Source: Humitalea rosea
GTDB lineage: Bacteria > Pseudomonadota > Alphaproteobacteria > Acetobacterales > Acetobacteraceae
Assembly: GCF_003253705.1 (NCBI RefSeq)
Contig: NZ_QKYU01000022.1
Location: 18,721 to 82,720, forward strand
Direction: 5' to 3'
Length of the DNA: 64,000 bases
Shown: positions 8,276 to 16,579 of the stretch, in pieces
Layout of the letters: the number at the start of each line of letters is the position of its first letter
Numbering within the stretch: position 1 is the stretch's first letter
Made by a program: the position numbers and the translations under genes
The notes under the pieces: generated by a model
The model's database searches: none
Told to the model about the DNA's origin: nothing
The model's input: only the letters and a program-made list of their open reading frames with translations

Positions 8276-8303
8276 AGTCCCCGCGGGATGCCGGGATCGG
8301 GCC

Positions 8304-9443
8304 GTGACCGAGACTGTTGCCTGGCTTCGCCCCGCGCTCGCGGGGTCGGTCGCACTCGGCTGCTGCATCGGCTTCGCCCGCTTCGGCTTCGTCCCGATGT
8401 TCCCGGCCATGGTGGGCGCGGGCTGGGTCGAGGGCGCGGGGGCGGGGCTGCTGGGGGCGGCGAACCTCACCGGGTATCTGCTCGGCGCCTTGTGCGCGCA
8501 GCGGGTGGCGCGGCGGATCGGCTTCCGCCCGACGCTGGAGCTGGCGATGGGGGCGGCGGGGGTGTCGCTGCTCGCCTGCGCCACCCCCGCGCCGCTGCTG
8601 TGGTTCGTGATCTGGCGGGCGCTGGCCGGGGTCGCGGGCGGGTTGCTGATGTCGCTCGCGGGGCCTGCGGTGCAGGCGGCGGTGGCGCCCCGTTTTCGCG
8701 GGGCGGCCTCCGGCGTCGTGATCGCGGGCGTCGGCGCGGGGGTGATCGTGCTCTCGCTGGTGCTGCCCTGGCTGCTGATGCTGGGCGTTGGGGCGGGCTG
8801 GGCCGGGCTCGGCGTGCTGACCCTGCTCGGCTGGGCCTGGTCGCGCAGGCATTGGCCCCCGGCGTCGCCGCCGCGCGATTCGGCCGCGCCCGCGGTCCCG
8901 GCGGTGCAGCTTGTGGTGGCCTATGGGTTCTCGGGGGCGGGGATGGTGCCGCCTATGGTCTATCTCGCCGATCTGGCGGTGCGCGGGCGCGGCCTCGGGG
9001 TGGGGATGAGTTCGGGCGTCTGGCTGCTGTTCGGGCTCGGCGGGATGATCGGCACGGTCCTCGGCGGGCGGGCGGTGGATGCGCTGGGGCCGAGCCGGGC
9101 GCTGCGGCTCTGGCTCACGGCGCAGGTCGCCGCATTGTGCTTCGCGCTCTGGCCCGGTGGGGGGGCCGCCTGGCTCGGGGCCGCGGCGATCATGTCGGGG
9201 TTTTCCGGCGTCGGTGTCTCGGCGGTGGCGCTGGCGGCGCTCAGGCGGCAGGCCGGGCCGGGGGCGGCGGGGCTGTGGCCGCGCGCCACCGCGGCCTATG
9301 CGGCGGCCCAGGCGGCCACCGGCTTTGCACTGGCCTGGCTTTTCGCGCAGAGCGGACAGGAGCACTGGCCGGTGTTCTCGGCGGGGCTGGTGTTCTCGCT
9401 GGCGGCACTGGCCACCGGCTGGCGGGCGAGCCGCGATGGCTGA
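8304..9443 (+). CDS. MFS transporter, YbfB/YjiJ type
   Basis: A 379-residue, very hydrophobic protein with about twelve membrane segments. Family III-like MFS features of the YbfB/YjiJ group are present: GCCIGFARFGFVPMFPAM near the N-terminus, LTGYLLGALCAQRVARRIG around the first cytoplasmic loop, and SGVGVSAVALAALRRQAGPG late in the sequence. It starts with GTG. It probably exports a small molecule; the substrate is unknown. It lies downstream of the two-component cluster but has its own spacing. Confidence 0.82.
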   Translation: MTETVAWLRPALAGSVALGCCIGFARFGFVPMFPAMVGAGWVEGAGAGLLGAANLTGYLLGALCAQRVARRIGFRPTLELAMGAAGVSLLACATPAPLLWFVIWRALAGVAGGLLMSLAGPAVQAAVAPRFRGAASGVVIAGVGAGVIVLSLVLPWLLMLGVGAGWAGLGVLTLLGWAWSRRHWPPASPPRDSAAPAVPAVQLVVAYGFSGAGMVPPMVYLADLAVRGRGLGVGMSSGVWLLFGLGGMIGTVLGGRAVDALGPSRALRLWLTAQVAALCFALWPGGGAAWLGAAAIMSGFSGVGVSAVALAALRRQAGPGAAGLWPRATAAYAAAQAATGFALAWLFAQSGQEHWPVFSAGLVFSLAALATGWRASRDG

Positions 9444-9497
9444 ACGACTTGCCCCGGCGACGGGGCGGCACAATCTCAACGCACTTTCCTCGGGGGC

Positions 9498-10505
9498 ATG
9501 ATCATGAAAGCTGTCGGCTATACGCATTGTCATCCGGTGACCCATCCCGAAGCCCTGCTGGATCTGGTGCTGCCCGATCCTGCGGCGCCCAAGGGGCATG
9601 ACATCCTGGTCGAGATCCGCGCCGTCGCGGTCAATCCGGTCGATACCAAGGTGCGCCGCGCCGCCGATCCGGCCGGCGAGCCGCGCGTGCTCGGCTTCGA
9701 CGCCGCGGGCGTGGTGCGGGCCAAGGGCCCGGATGTGACGCTGGTCGCCGTGGGGCAGGAGGTCTTCTTCGCCGGCTCCATCGCCCGGCCCGGCAGCAAT
9801 GCCGAGCTGGAACTGGTCGATAGCCGCATCGTCGGGCCGAAGCCGAAGTCGCTCTCCTTCGCCGAGGCGGCGGCGCTGCCGCTGACCACCATCACCGCCT
9901 GGGAGGCGCTGTTCGAGCGCCTGGCCATCCCGCGCGGGGCCAAGGGCGCCATCCTGATCGTGGGCGGCGCCGGGGGCGTCGGCTCGATCGCGGTGCAGCT
10001 GGCGCGCCAGCTCACCTCGCTCACCGTCGTCACCACCGCCAGCCGGCCGGAGACCAAGGCCTGGGTGGAATCCCTCGGCGCGCATCACGTGCTGGACCAC
10101 AGCAAGCCGCTGGGGCCGCAGGCCAAGGCGCTGGGCTTAAGCTTCCCCTACATCCTCTCGACCACCGAGACCGAGAGCCACTGGGCCGAGATCGTGGACA
10201 TCATCGCGCCCCAGGGCGCGCTCTGCATGATCGACGACCTGGGTGCGGCGCCGGTCGGCGCGCTGAAGCCGAAATCGGCCAGCCTGCATTGGGAATACAT
10301 GTTCGCCCGCCCGGTCTGGGGCACGCCGGACATGGTCGAGCAGCACCGGCTGCTGGTCGAGGTGTCGCGCATGATCGATGCGGGGACGCTGAAGACCACG
10401 ATCGGGCAGAATTTCGGCCGCATCAACGCCGAGAACCTGATCCGCGCCCATGCCTTGCAGGAAAGCGGCAAGGCGCGCGGCAAGATCGTGCTGGAGGGGT
10501 TTTGA
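9498..10505 (+). CDS. Zinc-type alcohol dehydrogenase-like / quinone oxidoreductase
   Basis: A 335-residue medium-chain dehydrogenase/reductase of the NAD(P)H:quinone-oxidoreductase branch (ZinBADH type). It has VEIRAVAVNPVDTKVR near residue 37, GFDAAGVV near 63, the Rossmann motif IVGGAGGVGSIAVQLARQ near 155 and SLGAHHVLDHSKPL near 195. No structural or catalytic zinc cysteines are visible, which fits the quinone-reductase branch. The stop TGA lies two bases before the ATG of the next SDR gene, so the two reductases are co-transcribed. ATG at 9504 is an alternative start. Confidence 0.87.
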   Translation: MIMKAVGYTHCHPVTHPEALLDLVLPDPAAPKGHDILVEIRAVAVNPVDTKVRRAADPAGEPRVLGFDAAGVVRAKGPDVTLVAVGQEVFFAGSIARPGSNAELELVDSRIVGPKPKSLSFAEAAALPLTTITAWEALFERLAIPRGAKGAILIVGGAGGVGSIAVQLARQLTSLTVVTTASRPETKAWVESLGAHHVLDHSKPLGPQAKALGLSFPYILSTTETESHWAEIVDIIAPQGALCMIDDLGAAPVGALKPKSASLHWEYMFARPVWGTPDMVEQHRLLVEVSRMIDAGTLKTTIGQNFGRINAENLIRAHALQESGKARGKIVLEGF

Positions 10506-10507
10506 GC

Positions 10508-11257
10508 ATGCTCGCTCTCATCACCGGCGCCTCGGCCGGCTTTGGTGCCGCGATCGCCCGGCGTTTCGCCGAGGACGGCGCGAAGCTCGTGCTGGTCGGG
10601 CGGCGGGGGGAGCGGCTGCGGGAACTGGCCGATGAGTTGGGCGGCTGCCATGTGCTGGTGCTCGACGTGCGGGACCGCGCGGCGGTGGCGGCGGGGATCG
10701 CCGGGCTGCCGGCGGACTTCCAGGCCATCGACCTGCTGGTGAACAATGCCGGGCTGGCGCGTGGGCTGGCCCCGGCGCAATCGGCCGACCTCGATGACTG
10801 GGACGCGATGGTGGACACCAACATCAAGGGGCTGATGTATATGACCCGCGCCATCCTGCCGGGGATGGTGGAGCGCGGCCGCGGGCATGTGGTGAACATC
10901 GGCTCCACCGCCGGGGAGTTCCCCTATCCCGGCGGCAATGCCTATGGCGCCAGCAAGGCCTTCGTCCGCCAGTTCAGCCTGAACCTGCGGGCCGACCTCT
11001 GGGGCACGCCGGTGCGGGTCACGGATGTCGAGCCGGGGCTGGTCGGCGGCACCGAATTCAGCACGGTGCGCTTCGGCGGCGATGCGGCCAAGGCGGCGGC
11101 GATCTACGAGGGCGCGGATGCGCTGACGCCGGAGGACATCGCCGATACCGTGCATTGGGTCGCGACGCGCCCGGCGCGGGTGAATGTGAACGTGGTGCAG
11201 GTGATGCCGGTGACCCAGTCCTTCGGGCCGCTGCGGGTGCACAAGCCGGGCGCCTGA
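10508..11257 (+). CDS. SDR family oxidoreductase, YdfG-like
   Basis: A 249-residue classical short-chain dehydrogenase: TGASAGFGAAIARRF (cofactor motif, residues 6-20), LVNNAGLARG (near 79), Tyr/Lys of the active site in YGASKAFVRQFSLNLR, and VTDVEPGLVGGTEFS after it. The VGRRGERL segment suggests NADP preference. Length and these signatures match YdfG, an NADP-dependent 3-hydroxy acid/serine dehydrogenase that also reduces malonic semialdehyde. It directly follows the quinone-reductase-like gene. Confidence 0.88.
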   Translation: MLALITGASAGFGAAIARRFAEDGAKLVLVGRRGERLRELADELGGCHVLVLDVRDRAAVAAGIAGLPADFQAIDLLVNNAGLARGLAPAQSADLDDWDAMVDTNIKGLMYMTRAILPGMVERGRGHVVNIGSTAGEFPYPGGNAYGASKAFVRQFSLNLRADLWGTPVRVTDVEPGLVGGTEFSTVRFGGDAAKAAAIYEGADALTPEDIADTVHWVATRPARVNVNVVQVMPVTQSFGPLRVHKPGA

Positions 11258-11323
11258 TGCGCGCCCCGGTGGACCTCCACCGGCAGGCGTTTCATGCTGT
11301 GGGCATCAACAGGAGCCCACTGC

Positions 11324-11659
11324 ATGATCGTCGATCTTCGTATCTACACCTGTGCCCCGAACCGCATGGCCGAGTTCGTGAAGCTCTATGAGGAGGCCGC
11401 CTGGCCGATCCAGAAGAAGTATCTCGGCCGCTGCCTCGGCTGGTACACCACGGCCGAGGGCGCGCTGAACACGGTCGTCCACATGTGGGCCTATGAGAAC
11501 CAGGGCGACCGCGAGCAGCGCCGCGACGCGATGGCCGCGAGCCCGGAATGGCAGGGCTACCTGGCCAAGGCGGCGGCGCTCGGCGCGCTTCAGAAGATGG
11601 AAAACCGTATCCTGAAGCCGACCGGCTTCTTCGCGGCCTATGATTCCGCCAAGCCGTAA
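11324..11659 (+). CDS. NIPSNAP family protein
   Basis: A 111-residue ferredoxin-fold protein: MIVDLRIYTCAPNRMAEFVKLYEE at the start, then GWYTTAEGALNTVVHMWAYEN, and a C-terminal MENRILKPTGFF. NIPSNAP proteins are small dimeric alpha/beta barrels of poorly known function, often next to catabolic enzymes. The start ATG has AGGAG nine bases upstream; the in-frame ATG at 11294 lacks one. It stands between the SDR and the lrgAB pair. Confidence 0.85.
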   Translation: MIVDLRIYTCAPNRMAEFVKLYEEAAWPIQKKYLGRCLGWYTTAEGALNTVVHMWAYENQGDREQRRDAMAASPEWQGYLAKAAALGALQKMENRILKPTGFFAAYDSAKP

Positions 11660-11671
11660 ACGGCCAGGCCC

Positions 11672-12016
11672 GTGATCGCGGGCCTGACCACGCTGCTCGC
11701 CTGCCAATTGGCGGGCGAGCTTCTGGCCCGGGCCTTCGGCCTGCCAGTGCCGGGGCCGGTGGTGGGGATGGTGCTGCTGTTCGCGGCGCTGATGCTGCGC
11801 CGCAGGCCGGTGCCGGCGGGGCTGAACACCACGGCGGATGGGCTGCTCGCCAATCTCGGGCTGCTGTTCGTGCCGGCCGGGGTCGGCGTCGTGCTGTATC
11901 TGCCGCTGCTGGCGCGCGAGGGGCCGGCGATCGCGCTGGCTGTGGTCGGCGGCACCTTGCTGACCATCGCCGCCACCGGGCGCCTCGCCCAGGCGCTGCT
12001 GCGCCGGTTCGGATGA
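11672..12016 (+). CDS. CidA/LrgA family membrane protein
   Basis: A 114-residue protein with four membrane segments and the family signatures CQLAGELLARAFGLPVPGPVVGMVLLF and DGLLANLGLLFVPAGVGVV. CidA/LrgA proteins form small membrane oligomers with LrgB, first studied as holin-like modulators of murein hydrolase export and later linked to pyruvate or other metabolite transport. It begins with GTG and its TGA overlaps the ATG of the lrgB-like gene (ATGA), so both proteins are made together. Confidence 0.87.
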   Translation: MIAGLTTLLACQLAGELLARAFGLPVPGPVVGMVLLFAALMLRRRPVPAGLNTTADGLLANLGLLFVPAGVGVVLYLPLLAREGPAIALAVVGGTLLTIAATGRLAQALLRRFG

Positions 12017-12741
12017 GCGACCTCGCGCAGATCTGGGTCTATCTGGCGCGCGAGCCGCTGGCCGCGCTGACCGTCACGCTGGTCGCCTGGCTGATCGCGC
12101 TGCGCGTCGCCGATGCCGCGCGCTGGCATCCGGTCGCCAATCCCACGCTGATCTCGGTGGTGCTGCTGTCGCTGCTGCTGCTCGGCGGCGGGATCGCCTA
12201 TCGCGACTATTTTTCCGGCGCGCAATTCGTGCATTTCCTGCTCGGCCCCGCGACGGTGGCGCTGGCGGTGCCGCTCTACCGGCAGTGGCAGGATGTGCGG
12301 CGCTCGGCCGTGGCGGTCGTGGCCTCGGTGGTGGGCGGCGGGGCGCTGGCGGCGGCCTCGGGCATCGCCATCGCCTGGGCGATGGGGGCGACGCCGCAGG
12401 TGATCGCGACCCTGGCCCCCCGCTCCGTCACCACCCCGGTCGCCATGGGCATCGCCGAGCGCCTCGGCGGTCTGCCGAGCCTGACGGCGGTGGTGGTGAT
12501 CTCCTCCGGGATATTGGGCGCCGCGGTCGGGCCGCTGGTGCTGGACCTCGCCCGGGTGCGGGACTGGCGGGCGCGGGGGCTGGCCATGGGCACGGCGGCC
12601 CATGGCGTCGGCACCGCCCGGGCGTTGCGGGTGAATGAGACGGCGGGCGCCTTCGCCGGGCTGGCGATGGCGCTGAACGCGCTGGCGACCGCGCTGTTCC
12701 TGCCGCTGATCTGGCGGCTGGTGGTGGGGCTCAGCCGATGA
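12013..12741 (+). CDS. LrgB family membrane protein
   Basis: A 242-residue polytopic membrane protein. Signatures are NPTLISVVLLSLLLLGGGIAYRDYFSGAQFVHFLLGPATVALAVPLY (first half) and TLAPRSVTTPVAMGIAERLGGLPSLTAVVVISSGILGA, with GTAAHGVGTARAL near residue 195. It is the partner of the overlapping LrgA-like protein. The 3' end overlaps the convergent L,D-transpeptidase gene by 11 bases. Confidence 0.9.
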   Translation: MSDLAQIWVYLAREPLAALTVTLVAWLIALRVADAARWHPVANPTLISVVLLSLLLLGGGIAYRDYFSGAQFVHFLLGPATVALAVPLYRQWQDVRRSAVAVVASVVGGGALAAASGIAIAWAMGATPQVIATLAPRSVTTPVAMGIAERLGGLPSLTAVVVISSGILGAAVGPLVLDLARVRDWRARGLAMGTAAHGVGTARALRVNETAGAFAGLAMALNALATALFLPLIWRLVVGLSR

Positions 12742-13234
12742 CCTCGATGGCGCGCAGCCCGGCGGCGAGCAGCGCCCGCACATCGGGTTCGGAGAGCGCG
12801 ATGCAGCCCTCGGTCGGGGCATAATCCGGCCGGGCGACATGCAGGAAGATCGCGCTGCCACGCCCGCGCACCACCGGCGCGTCGTTCCAGCCGAGGATGC
12901 CGATCAGGTCGTAGATCGCATCCCGCCGCCACAGCTCCTCATGGCTCGCCTCGTAGGGCAGCTTCACGCGGGTGTTGTAGGCAGGATCGCGCGGGTCGTC
13001 GCACCAGCCATCCTCGGGGGCCAGGGGCTCCACCGGCACGACGGACCGGGGCGGCACGCCGCGATCGGCGCGGTAGAGCACGCGCCGCAGCGGCAGGATC
13101 CCGGTGGGGGTGGCGCCGTCGCCCTCCTCCTTGTCCACCTTGATGCCGCCATGGCCGAGGGCGCAGCGCATCAGCAGCCCCTCCATCCGCAGCAACCCAT
13201 CCGGGGTGACGCGGGCGGTGCCGGGCTCAGGCAT
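12731..13234 (-). CDS. L,D-transpeptidase (YkuD) family protein
   Basis: A 167-residue protein with the YkuD catalytic pattern: KEEGDGATPTGILPL near residue 35, His132 in FLHVARPDYAPTEGC and catalytic Cys144 in TEGCIALS. These enzymes make 3-3 cross-links in peptidoglycan or attach proteins to it. No signal peptide is visible from the start at 13234 nor from the alternative at 13249, so export is unclear. The ATG at 13234 overlaps the upstream hypothetical gene by eight bases. Confidence 0.8.
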   Translation of the reverse strand: MPEPGTARVTPDGLLRMEGLLMRCALGHGGIKVDKEEGDGATPTGILPLRRVLYRADRGVPPRSVVPVEPLAPEDGWCDDPRDPAYNTRVKLPYEASHEELWRRDAIYDLIGILGWNDAPVVRGRGSAIFLHVARPDYAPTEGCIALSEPDVRALLAAGLRAIEVIG

Positions 13235-13598
13235 GGGGGGTGCCGGCATAGCGTCGCGCGGCCATGGCGGGAGAGACGGGGGGGGGCGAGGCCTCGCGCA
13301 GCACCGACAGCCCGGCGGTGACCAGCCCCGCGATCGGGCCGCCGAGGATCGTCGCACCGATCACGGCGATCGCCGGCAGCACCGTCTCCCCGGTCGCGGC
13401 CCGGTAAAGGCTGCCGACCCCCGGCAGGTGGTGCAGCGGGTTCAGCGACCGAAGGACATCCTCGAAGCTGGCATTGGAGGGGATGGGGATCGCCGCATCC
13501 TCGGCCAGCGGCGGCCCGCCATCGGCCGGGTGCAGCCGCGCCTGGATCGCGGCGGCGGTCGGGCCGGGAGGTGGGGCAGGGGGGATGGTGGTGCTCAT
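13227..13598 (-). CDS. Hypothetical protein with one membrane hairpin
   Basis: A 123-residue protein. After a Pro/Ala-rich N-terminus comes SFEDVLRSLNPLHHLPGVGSLYRAATGE, then a hydrophobic Gly/Ala segment (VLPAIAVIGATILGGPIAGLVTAGL) that could insert in the membrane, and a short tail ending RRYAGTPHA. I do not recognise a function. The LNPLHHLPGVGSLYR stretch looks conserved rather than random. ATG at 13598 is preceded by GGGG; a TTG at 13616 is less likely. It overlaps and probably drives translation of the L,D-transpeptidase gene, suggesting an envelope role. Confidence 0.6.
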   Translation of the reverse strand: MSTTIPPAPPPGPTAAAIQARLHPADGGPPLAEDAAIPIPSNASFEDVLRSLNPLHHLPGVGSLYRAATGETVLPAIAVIGATILGGPIAGLVTAGLSVLREASPPPVSPAMAARRYAGTPHA

Positions 13599-13625
13599 GC
13601 CCCCATATGCCTGCAACCGGCGTGC

Positions 13626-14792
13626 CTAGGCCAGCAGATGCCCGAAGCGGTCCTGCTTGGTCGCGAGGTAGCGGTCATTGACGCCATTGCCCTCGAATTT
13701 ATGGGATTCGCGGCCCAGCACCTGGATCCCGCAGGCCGCGAGCCCCGCCAGCTTGTCGGGATTGTTGGTCAGCAGCCGGACGCGGGGGATGTCGAGCTGT
13801 TCCAGCATCGTCGCCGCGACCAGGAAGGAGCGTTCATCCGCGCCATAGCCGATCGCCCGGTTGGCATCGAGCGTGTCCAGCCCCGCATCCTGCAAGGTAT
13901 AGGCGCGCAGCTTGTTCACGAGGCCGATGCCGCGGCCTTCCTGGGCGAGATACAGCAGCACCCCCGCGCCATCCTCGTGCATCTTGGCGATGGCGCCGCG
14001 CAGCTGCGGCCCGCAATCGCATTTCAGCGAACCGAGCAGGTCGCCCGTAAAACATTCGGAATGGATGCGGGCGAGCGGCGCGCCGCCGGCCGCGAGCAGC
14101 GCCGCGACATCTCCGACCAGGATCGCCAGATGCTCGATGCCGCCATCGGCGGCGCGGAAGGCGATGATACGGCTGTCGGGGGCATCCTCCAGCGGCACGC
14201 GGGCCTCGGCGACGCGGGTCAGGCTGGTGGCGGCGTGGTGGGGATAGGCCATGACATCGGCCTGATCGACCGCGAGCAGCGACAGCCGCAGCGCCGCCGT
14301 CTCGCTGACCGGGGCCGCGACCAGGGCGGGCAGCAACCGGCCGAGCTTGGCAAGCGCGATCGCCGCGGCCCCCAGGGCGGGGATGATGGTCAGTTCGGGC
14401 ATTTCGGGCAGCAGCCGCTCGGCCACCGGATCGGCGAGGGAGCGCAGCACGGCGGGATCGAGCAGGCTCGCGGGCAGCCGCAGCGCGACCGCGCCTTCCT
14501 CGGCCCCCTGGCCCTGCGGCACCGGGCGCTGCAACACCGCTGCGGCCCGGACCGGGGCCAGCAGCAGCACGGGCGGGGCGAGGGCGACTTCGGCCAGTTC
14601 GGCCAGGCCCCGGGCACCGACAACCTCGGCCGCGGCGACGACCAGCGGCCCCTCGGGCCCCCGCAAGACCACCGGCGTGCCGCGCCGCAGGTCGCTCACG
14701 GCACGATGGACCAGGCGCATGGACAGGGCGCTTGGGTCCGGCACCGACAGGTTCGGGCGAAGGTCGGTAGCGAGATTGCCAGGGCTGGTCAT
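13626..14792 (-). CDS. ribA: GTP cyclohydrolase II with degenerate N-terminal RibB-like domain
   Basis: A 388-residue protein. The C-terminal half (about 195-388) is a complete GTP cyclohydrolase II: zinc cysteines C247, C258 and C260 in SECFTGDLLGSLKCDCG, catalytic loop YLAQEGRGIGLVNKLRAY, and LDTLDANRAIGYGADERSF. It converts GTP to the first riboflavin precursor. The N-terminal half still resembles 3,4-dihydroxy-2-butanone-4-phosphate synthase (AVSDLRRGTPVVL, then AAAEVV) but the acidic DDEDRENEGDL-type motif has become RGPEGPL, so that activity is probably gone. A separate RibB would be needed. Confidence 0.88.
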   Translation of the reverse strand: MTSPGNLATDLRPNLSVPDPSALSMRLVHRAVSDLRRGTPVVLRGPEGPLVVAAAEVVGARGLAELAEVALAPPVLLLAPVRAAAVLQRPVPQGQGAEEGAVALRLPASLLDPAVLRSLADPVAERLLPEMPELTIIPALGAAAIALAKLGRLLPALVAAPVSETAALRLSLLAVDQADVMAYPHHAATSLTRVAEARVPLEDAPDSRIIAFRAADGGIEHLAILVGDVAALLAAGGAPLARIHSECFTGDLLGSLKCDCGPQLRGAIAKMHEDGAGVLLYLAQEGRGIGLVNKLRAYTLQDAGLDTLDANRAIGYGADERSFLVAATMLEQLDIPRVRLLTNNPDKLAGLAACGIQVLGRESHKFEGNGVNDRYLATKQDRFGHLLA

Positions 14793-15109
14793 GGAGTCGT
14801 GCTTCCGTTCGGATCGGGCTGCTTGGCGCCGGCATCTGCCGTCAACGGAATGTGGCGTTGATTCCGCATCTGAAACCCCCCCGACATTGGCCGCCACCTA
14901 TGCTTGGGATCATGGCGATCCCATGGCGTCATCCGCCAGGGGGAACGCCCGATCGCAGGGCGCGGTTGCGTTACGTTCGGAAGCGGGGGATGGATGCCGC
15001 ACTTGCGGCCGGCAGGCCATGGCGGCACCATCACGAAACGTTTCCGGCTCGGCCGGTGGATTCCATTCATTCGGGCGGCGCCGCCCGAGACCAGGGAGTG
15101 CTCGCGCGC
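14793..15109. other. Divergent intergenic region between ribA and a response regulator
   Basis: 317 bases with no credible gene. It must hold the promoters of ribA (minus) and of the response regulator (plus). Apart from the 18-base palindrome near its right end I see no riboswitch-like fold, no clear -35/-10 pair and no repeat. Confidence 0.5.
15071..15088. promoter_or_regulatory. 18-bp perfect palindrome upstream of a response regulator gene
   Basis: TCGGGCGGCGCCGCCCGA is a perfect 18-base palindrome ending 21 bases before the regulator ATG. It could be an operator (for example for autoregulation) or form a short GC hairpin near the ribosome binding site GGGAG at 15094-15098. GC-rich palindromes also arise by chance in such DNA, so the assignment is tentative. 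Confidence 0.3.
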
Positions 15110-15823
15110 ATGTCCGCACGTCCGATCCTGATCGTGGACGACGATCCCGCGCTCCGTGCCACGCTGGTCGAACAGCTCGCCGTGGATGGGGAGTTCCTGC
15201 CGACCGAGGCTGGCACGGCCGCCGAGGCCCAGGCGATCCTGGTCGCCGATGGCGCCCGCTTCGATGCGGTGCTGCTGGACATCGGCCTGCCCGATGGCGA
15301 TGGGCGCGACCTTTGCGCCCGGCTGCGGCGTGCCGGGGTGAAGGTGCCGATCGTCATGCTGACCGGCGCGGATGCCGAGGCCGATGTGGTCAAGGGGCTG
15401 GATGCCGGCGCCAACGACTACATCGCCAAGCCGTTCCGGCTGAACGAGCTGCTGGCGCGGCTGCGGGCGCAGTTGCGGGTCTTCGACAACAGCGAGGACG
15501 CGGTCTTCACCATCGGGCCCTATATCTTCCGCCCGGCGTCGAAGCTGCTGCTGGAGCCGGTGAAGAACCGCAAGATCCGGCTGACCGAGAAAGAGGCGGC
15601 GATCCTGAAATACCTCTATCGCGCCGGCGCCCGGCCGGTGGCGCGCCAGGTCCTGCTCAACGAGGTCTGGGGCTACAACGCCAATGTGACGACGCATACG
15701 CTGGAGACGCATATCTATCGTCTGCGGCAGAAGGTGGAGCCGGACCCCAGCAACACCTGCCTGCTGCTGACCGAGGCAGGGGGCTACAAGCTCGACCCCC
15801 GCGGCGGCAAGCTCGCCGCCTGA
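15110..15823 (+). CDS. OmpR-family response regulator (orphan)
   Basis: A 237-residue regulator. Receiver: D10-D12 acidic cluster, phospho-acceptor D57 (LLDIGLPDGDG), T85 (MLTGAD) and K107 (IAKPF). The C-terminal winged helix carries LTEKEAAILKYLYRAG, LLNEVWGYNANVTTHTLETHIYRLRQKVE and TEAGGYKLDP. This DNA-binding domain, with the THTLETHIYRLRQK helix, is a well-conserved type in alphaproteobacteria. No histidine kinase gene is adjacent, so its partner is encoded elsewhere. A GTG at 15098 is a possible alternative start. Confidence 0.9.
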   Translation: MSARPILIVDDDPALRATLVEQLAVDGEFLPTEAGTAAEAQAILVADGARFDAVLLDIGLPDGDGRDLCARLRRAGVKVPIVMLTGADAEADVVKGLDAGANDYIAKPFRLNELLARLRAQLRVFDNSEDAVFTIGPYIFRPASKLLLEPVKNRKIRLTEKEAAILKYLYRAGARPVARQVLLNEVWGYNANVTTHTLETHIYRLRQKVEPDPSNTCLLLTEAGGYKLDPRGGKLAA

Positions 15824-15857
15824 CCGGCCCGCCCTCCCTCGCGGGAGGTGGGCCGGT
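15823..15857 (+). terminator. GC-rich hairpin between convergent genes
   Basis: ACCGGCCC (15823-15830) pairs with GGGCCGGT (15850-15857), and an inner CCTCCC/GGGAGG extends the stem. It begins at the regulator stop codon and ends eight bases before the stop of the convergent nitroreductase gene. There is no T-tract, so it is a terminator-like or 3'-end-stabilising hairpin rather than a classical terminator. Confidence 0.5.
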
Positions 15858-15865
15858 CGGTTGGT

Positions 15866-16477
15866 TCAGACGATGATGGCGGCTTCATCGAAGGACAGCC
15901 GCGGGCTGCGCGGAAACAGCCCCTCGGGATCGCCGTAGCCGAGGTTGACCAGGAAGTTGGACTTCCAGCCCTGTTCCTTCAGGAACAGCTCATCGACCTT
16001 GCTGTTGTCGAAGCCGCTCATGGCCCCGGTGTCCAGCCCGACCGCGCGCGCCGCCAGGATGAGGTAGGCGCCCTGCAGCGTGCCGTTGCGGAAGGCCGTG
16101 GTGTCGGAGAAGGCGGCATTGCCGGCGAACCAGGACCGCGCATCGGCATGCGGGAACAGCGTCGGCAGCTTGTCGTAGAACAGCGGGTCATGCGCCACGA
16201 TCACCGTGACCGGCGCGGTCATCGTCTTCTCGACATTGCCCGGGGACAGCGATTCCTTGAGCTTGGCCTTGGCCTCGCTGCTGCGGACGAAGACGAAGCG
16301 CGCCGGCGAGGCATTGGCCGAGGTCGGGCCCATCTTCAGCAGGTCGTAGAGTTCCAGCAGCTTGGCCTCCGGCACCGGCCGGTCCTGCCACTTGTTCTGG
16401 GTGCGGGCGGTGCGGAACAGCTGGTCCAGCGCCGCATCATCGAGAGTGGTCGCGGTCGGGGTGACGATATCATTCAT
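15866..16477 (-). CDS. Nitroreductase family, malonic semialdehyde reductase (RutE/HadB) type
   Basis: A 203-residue flavoprotein of the RutE branch: [48 protein letters not shown] at the N-terminus contains the FMN-binding RT..N..W and GPTSAN signatures, and [11 protein letters not shown] and NLGYGDP appear late. RutE reduces malonic semialdehyde to 3-hydroxypropionate in pyrimidine breakdown; HadB-type relatives act on other substrates. No rut genes are nearby, so the physiological substrate is open. The YdfG-like SDR about 5 kb upstream is from a family that can carry out the same reaction. Confidence 0.82.
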   Translation of the reverse strand: MNDIVTPTATTLDDAALDQLFRTARTQNKWQDRPVPEAKLLELYDLLKMGPTSANASPARFVFVRSSEAKAKLKESLSPGNVEKTMTAPVTVIVAHDPLFYDKLPTLFPHADARSWFAGNAAFSDTTAFRNGTLQGAYLILAARAVGLDTGAMSGFDNSKVDELFLKEQGWKSNFLVNLGYGDPEGLFPRSPRLSFDEAAIIV

Positions 16478-16579
16478 GGCAAGGGGTTCCTTGGGGGTAC
16501 GTGCCCCTGTATGTGGCGGCGCCGCGGGCGGGTCCAACCCGCACCGCCCATCGCCACCATCACCGCCATGAATGTGGCG

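Noticed and set aside
8160..10100. Long minus-strand open frame opposite the MFS and quinone-reductase genes
   Set aside because: The composition is dominated by Arg, Pro, Gly and His with no domain signature, while the plus strand encodes recognisable proteins.
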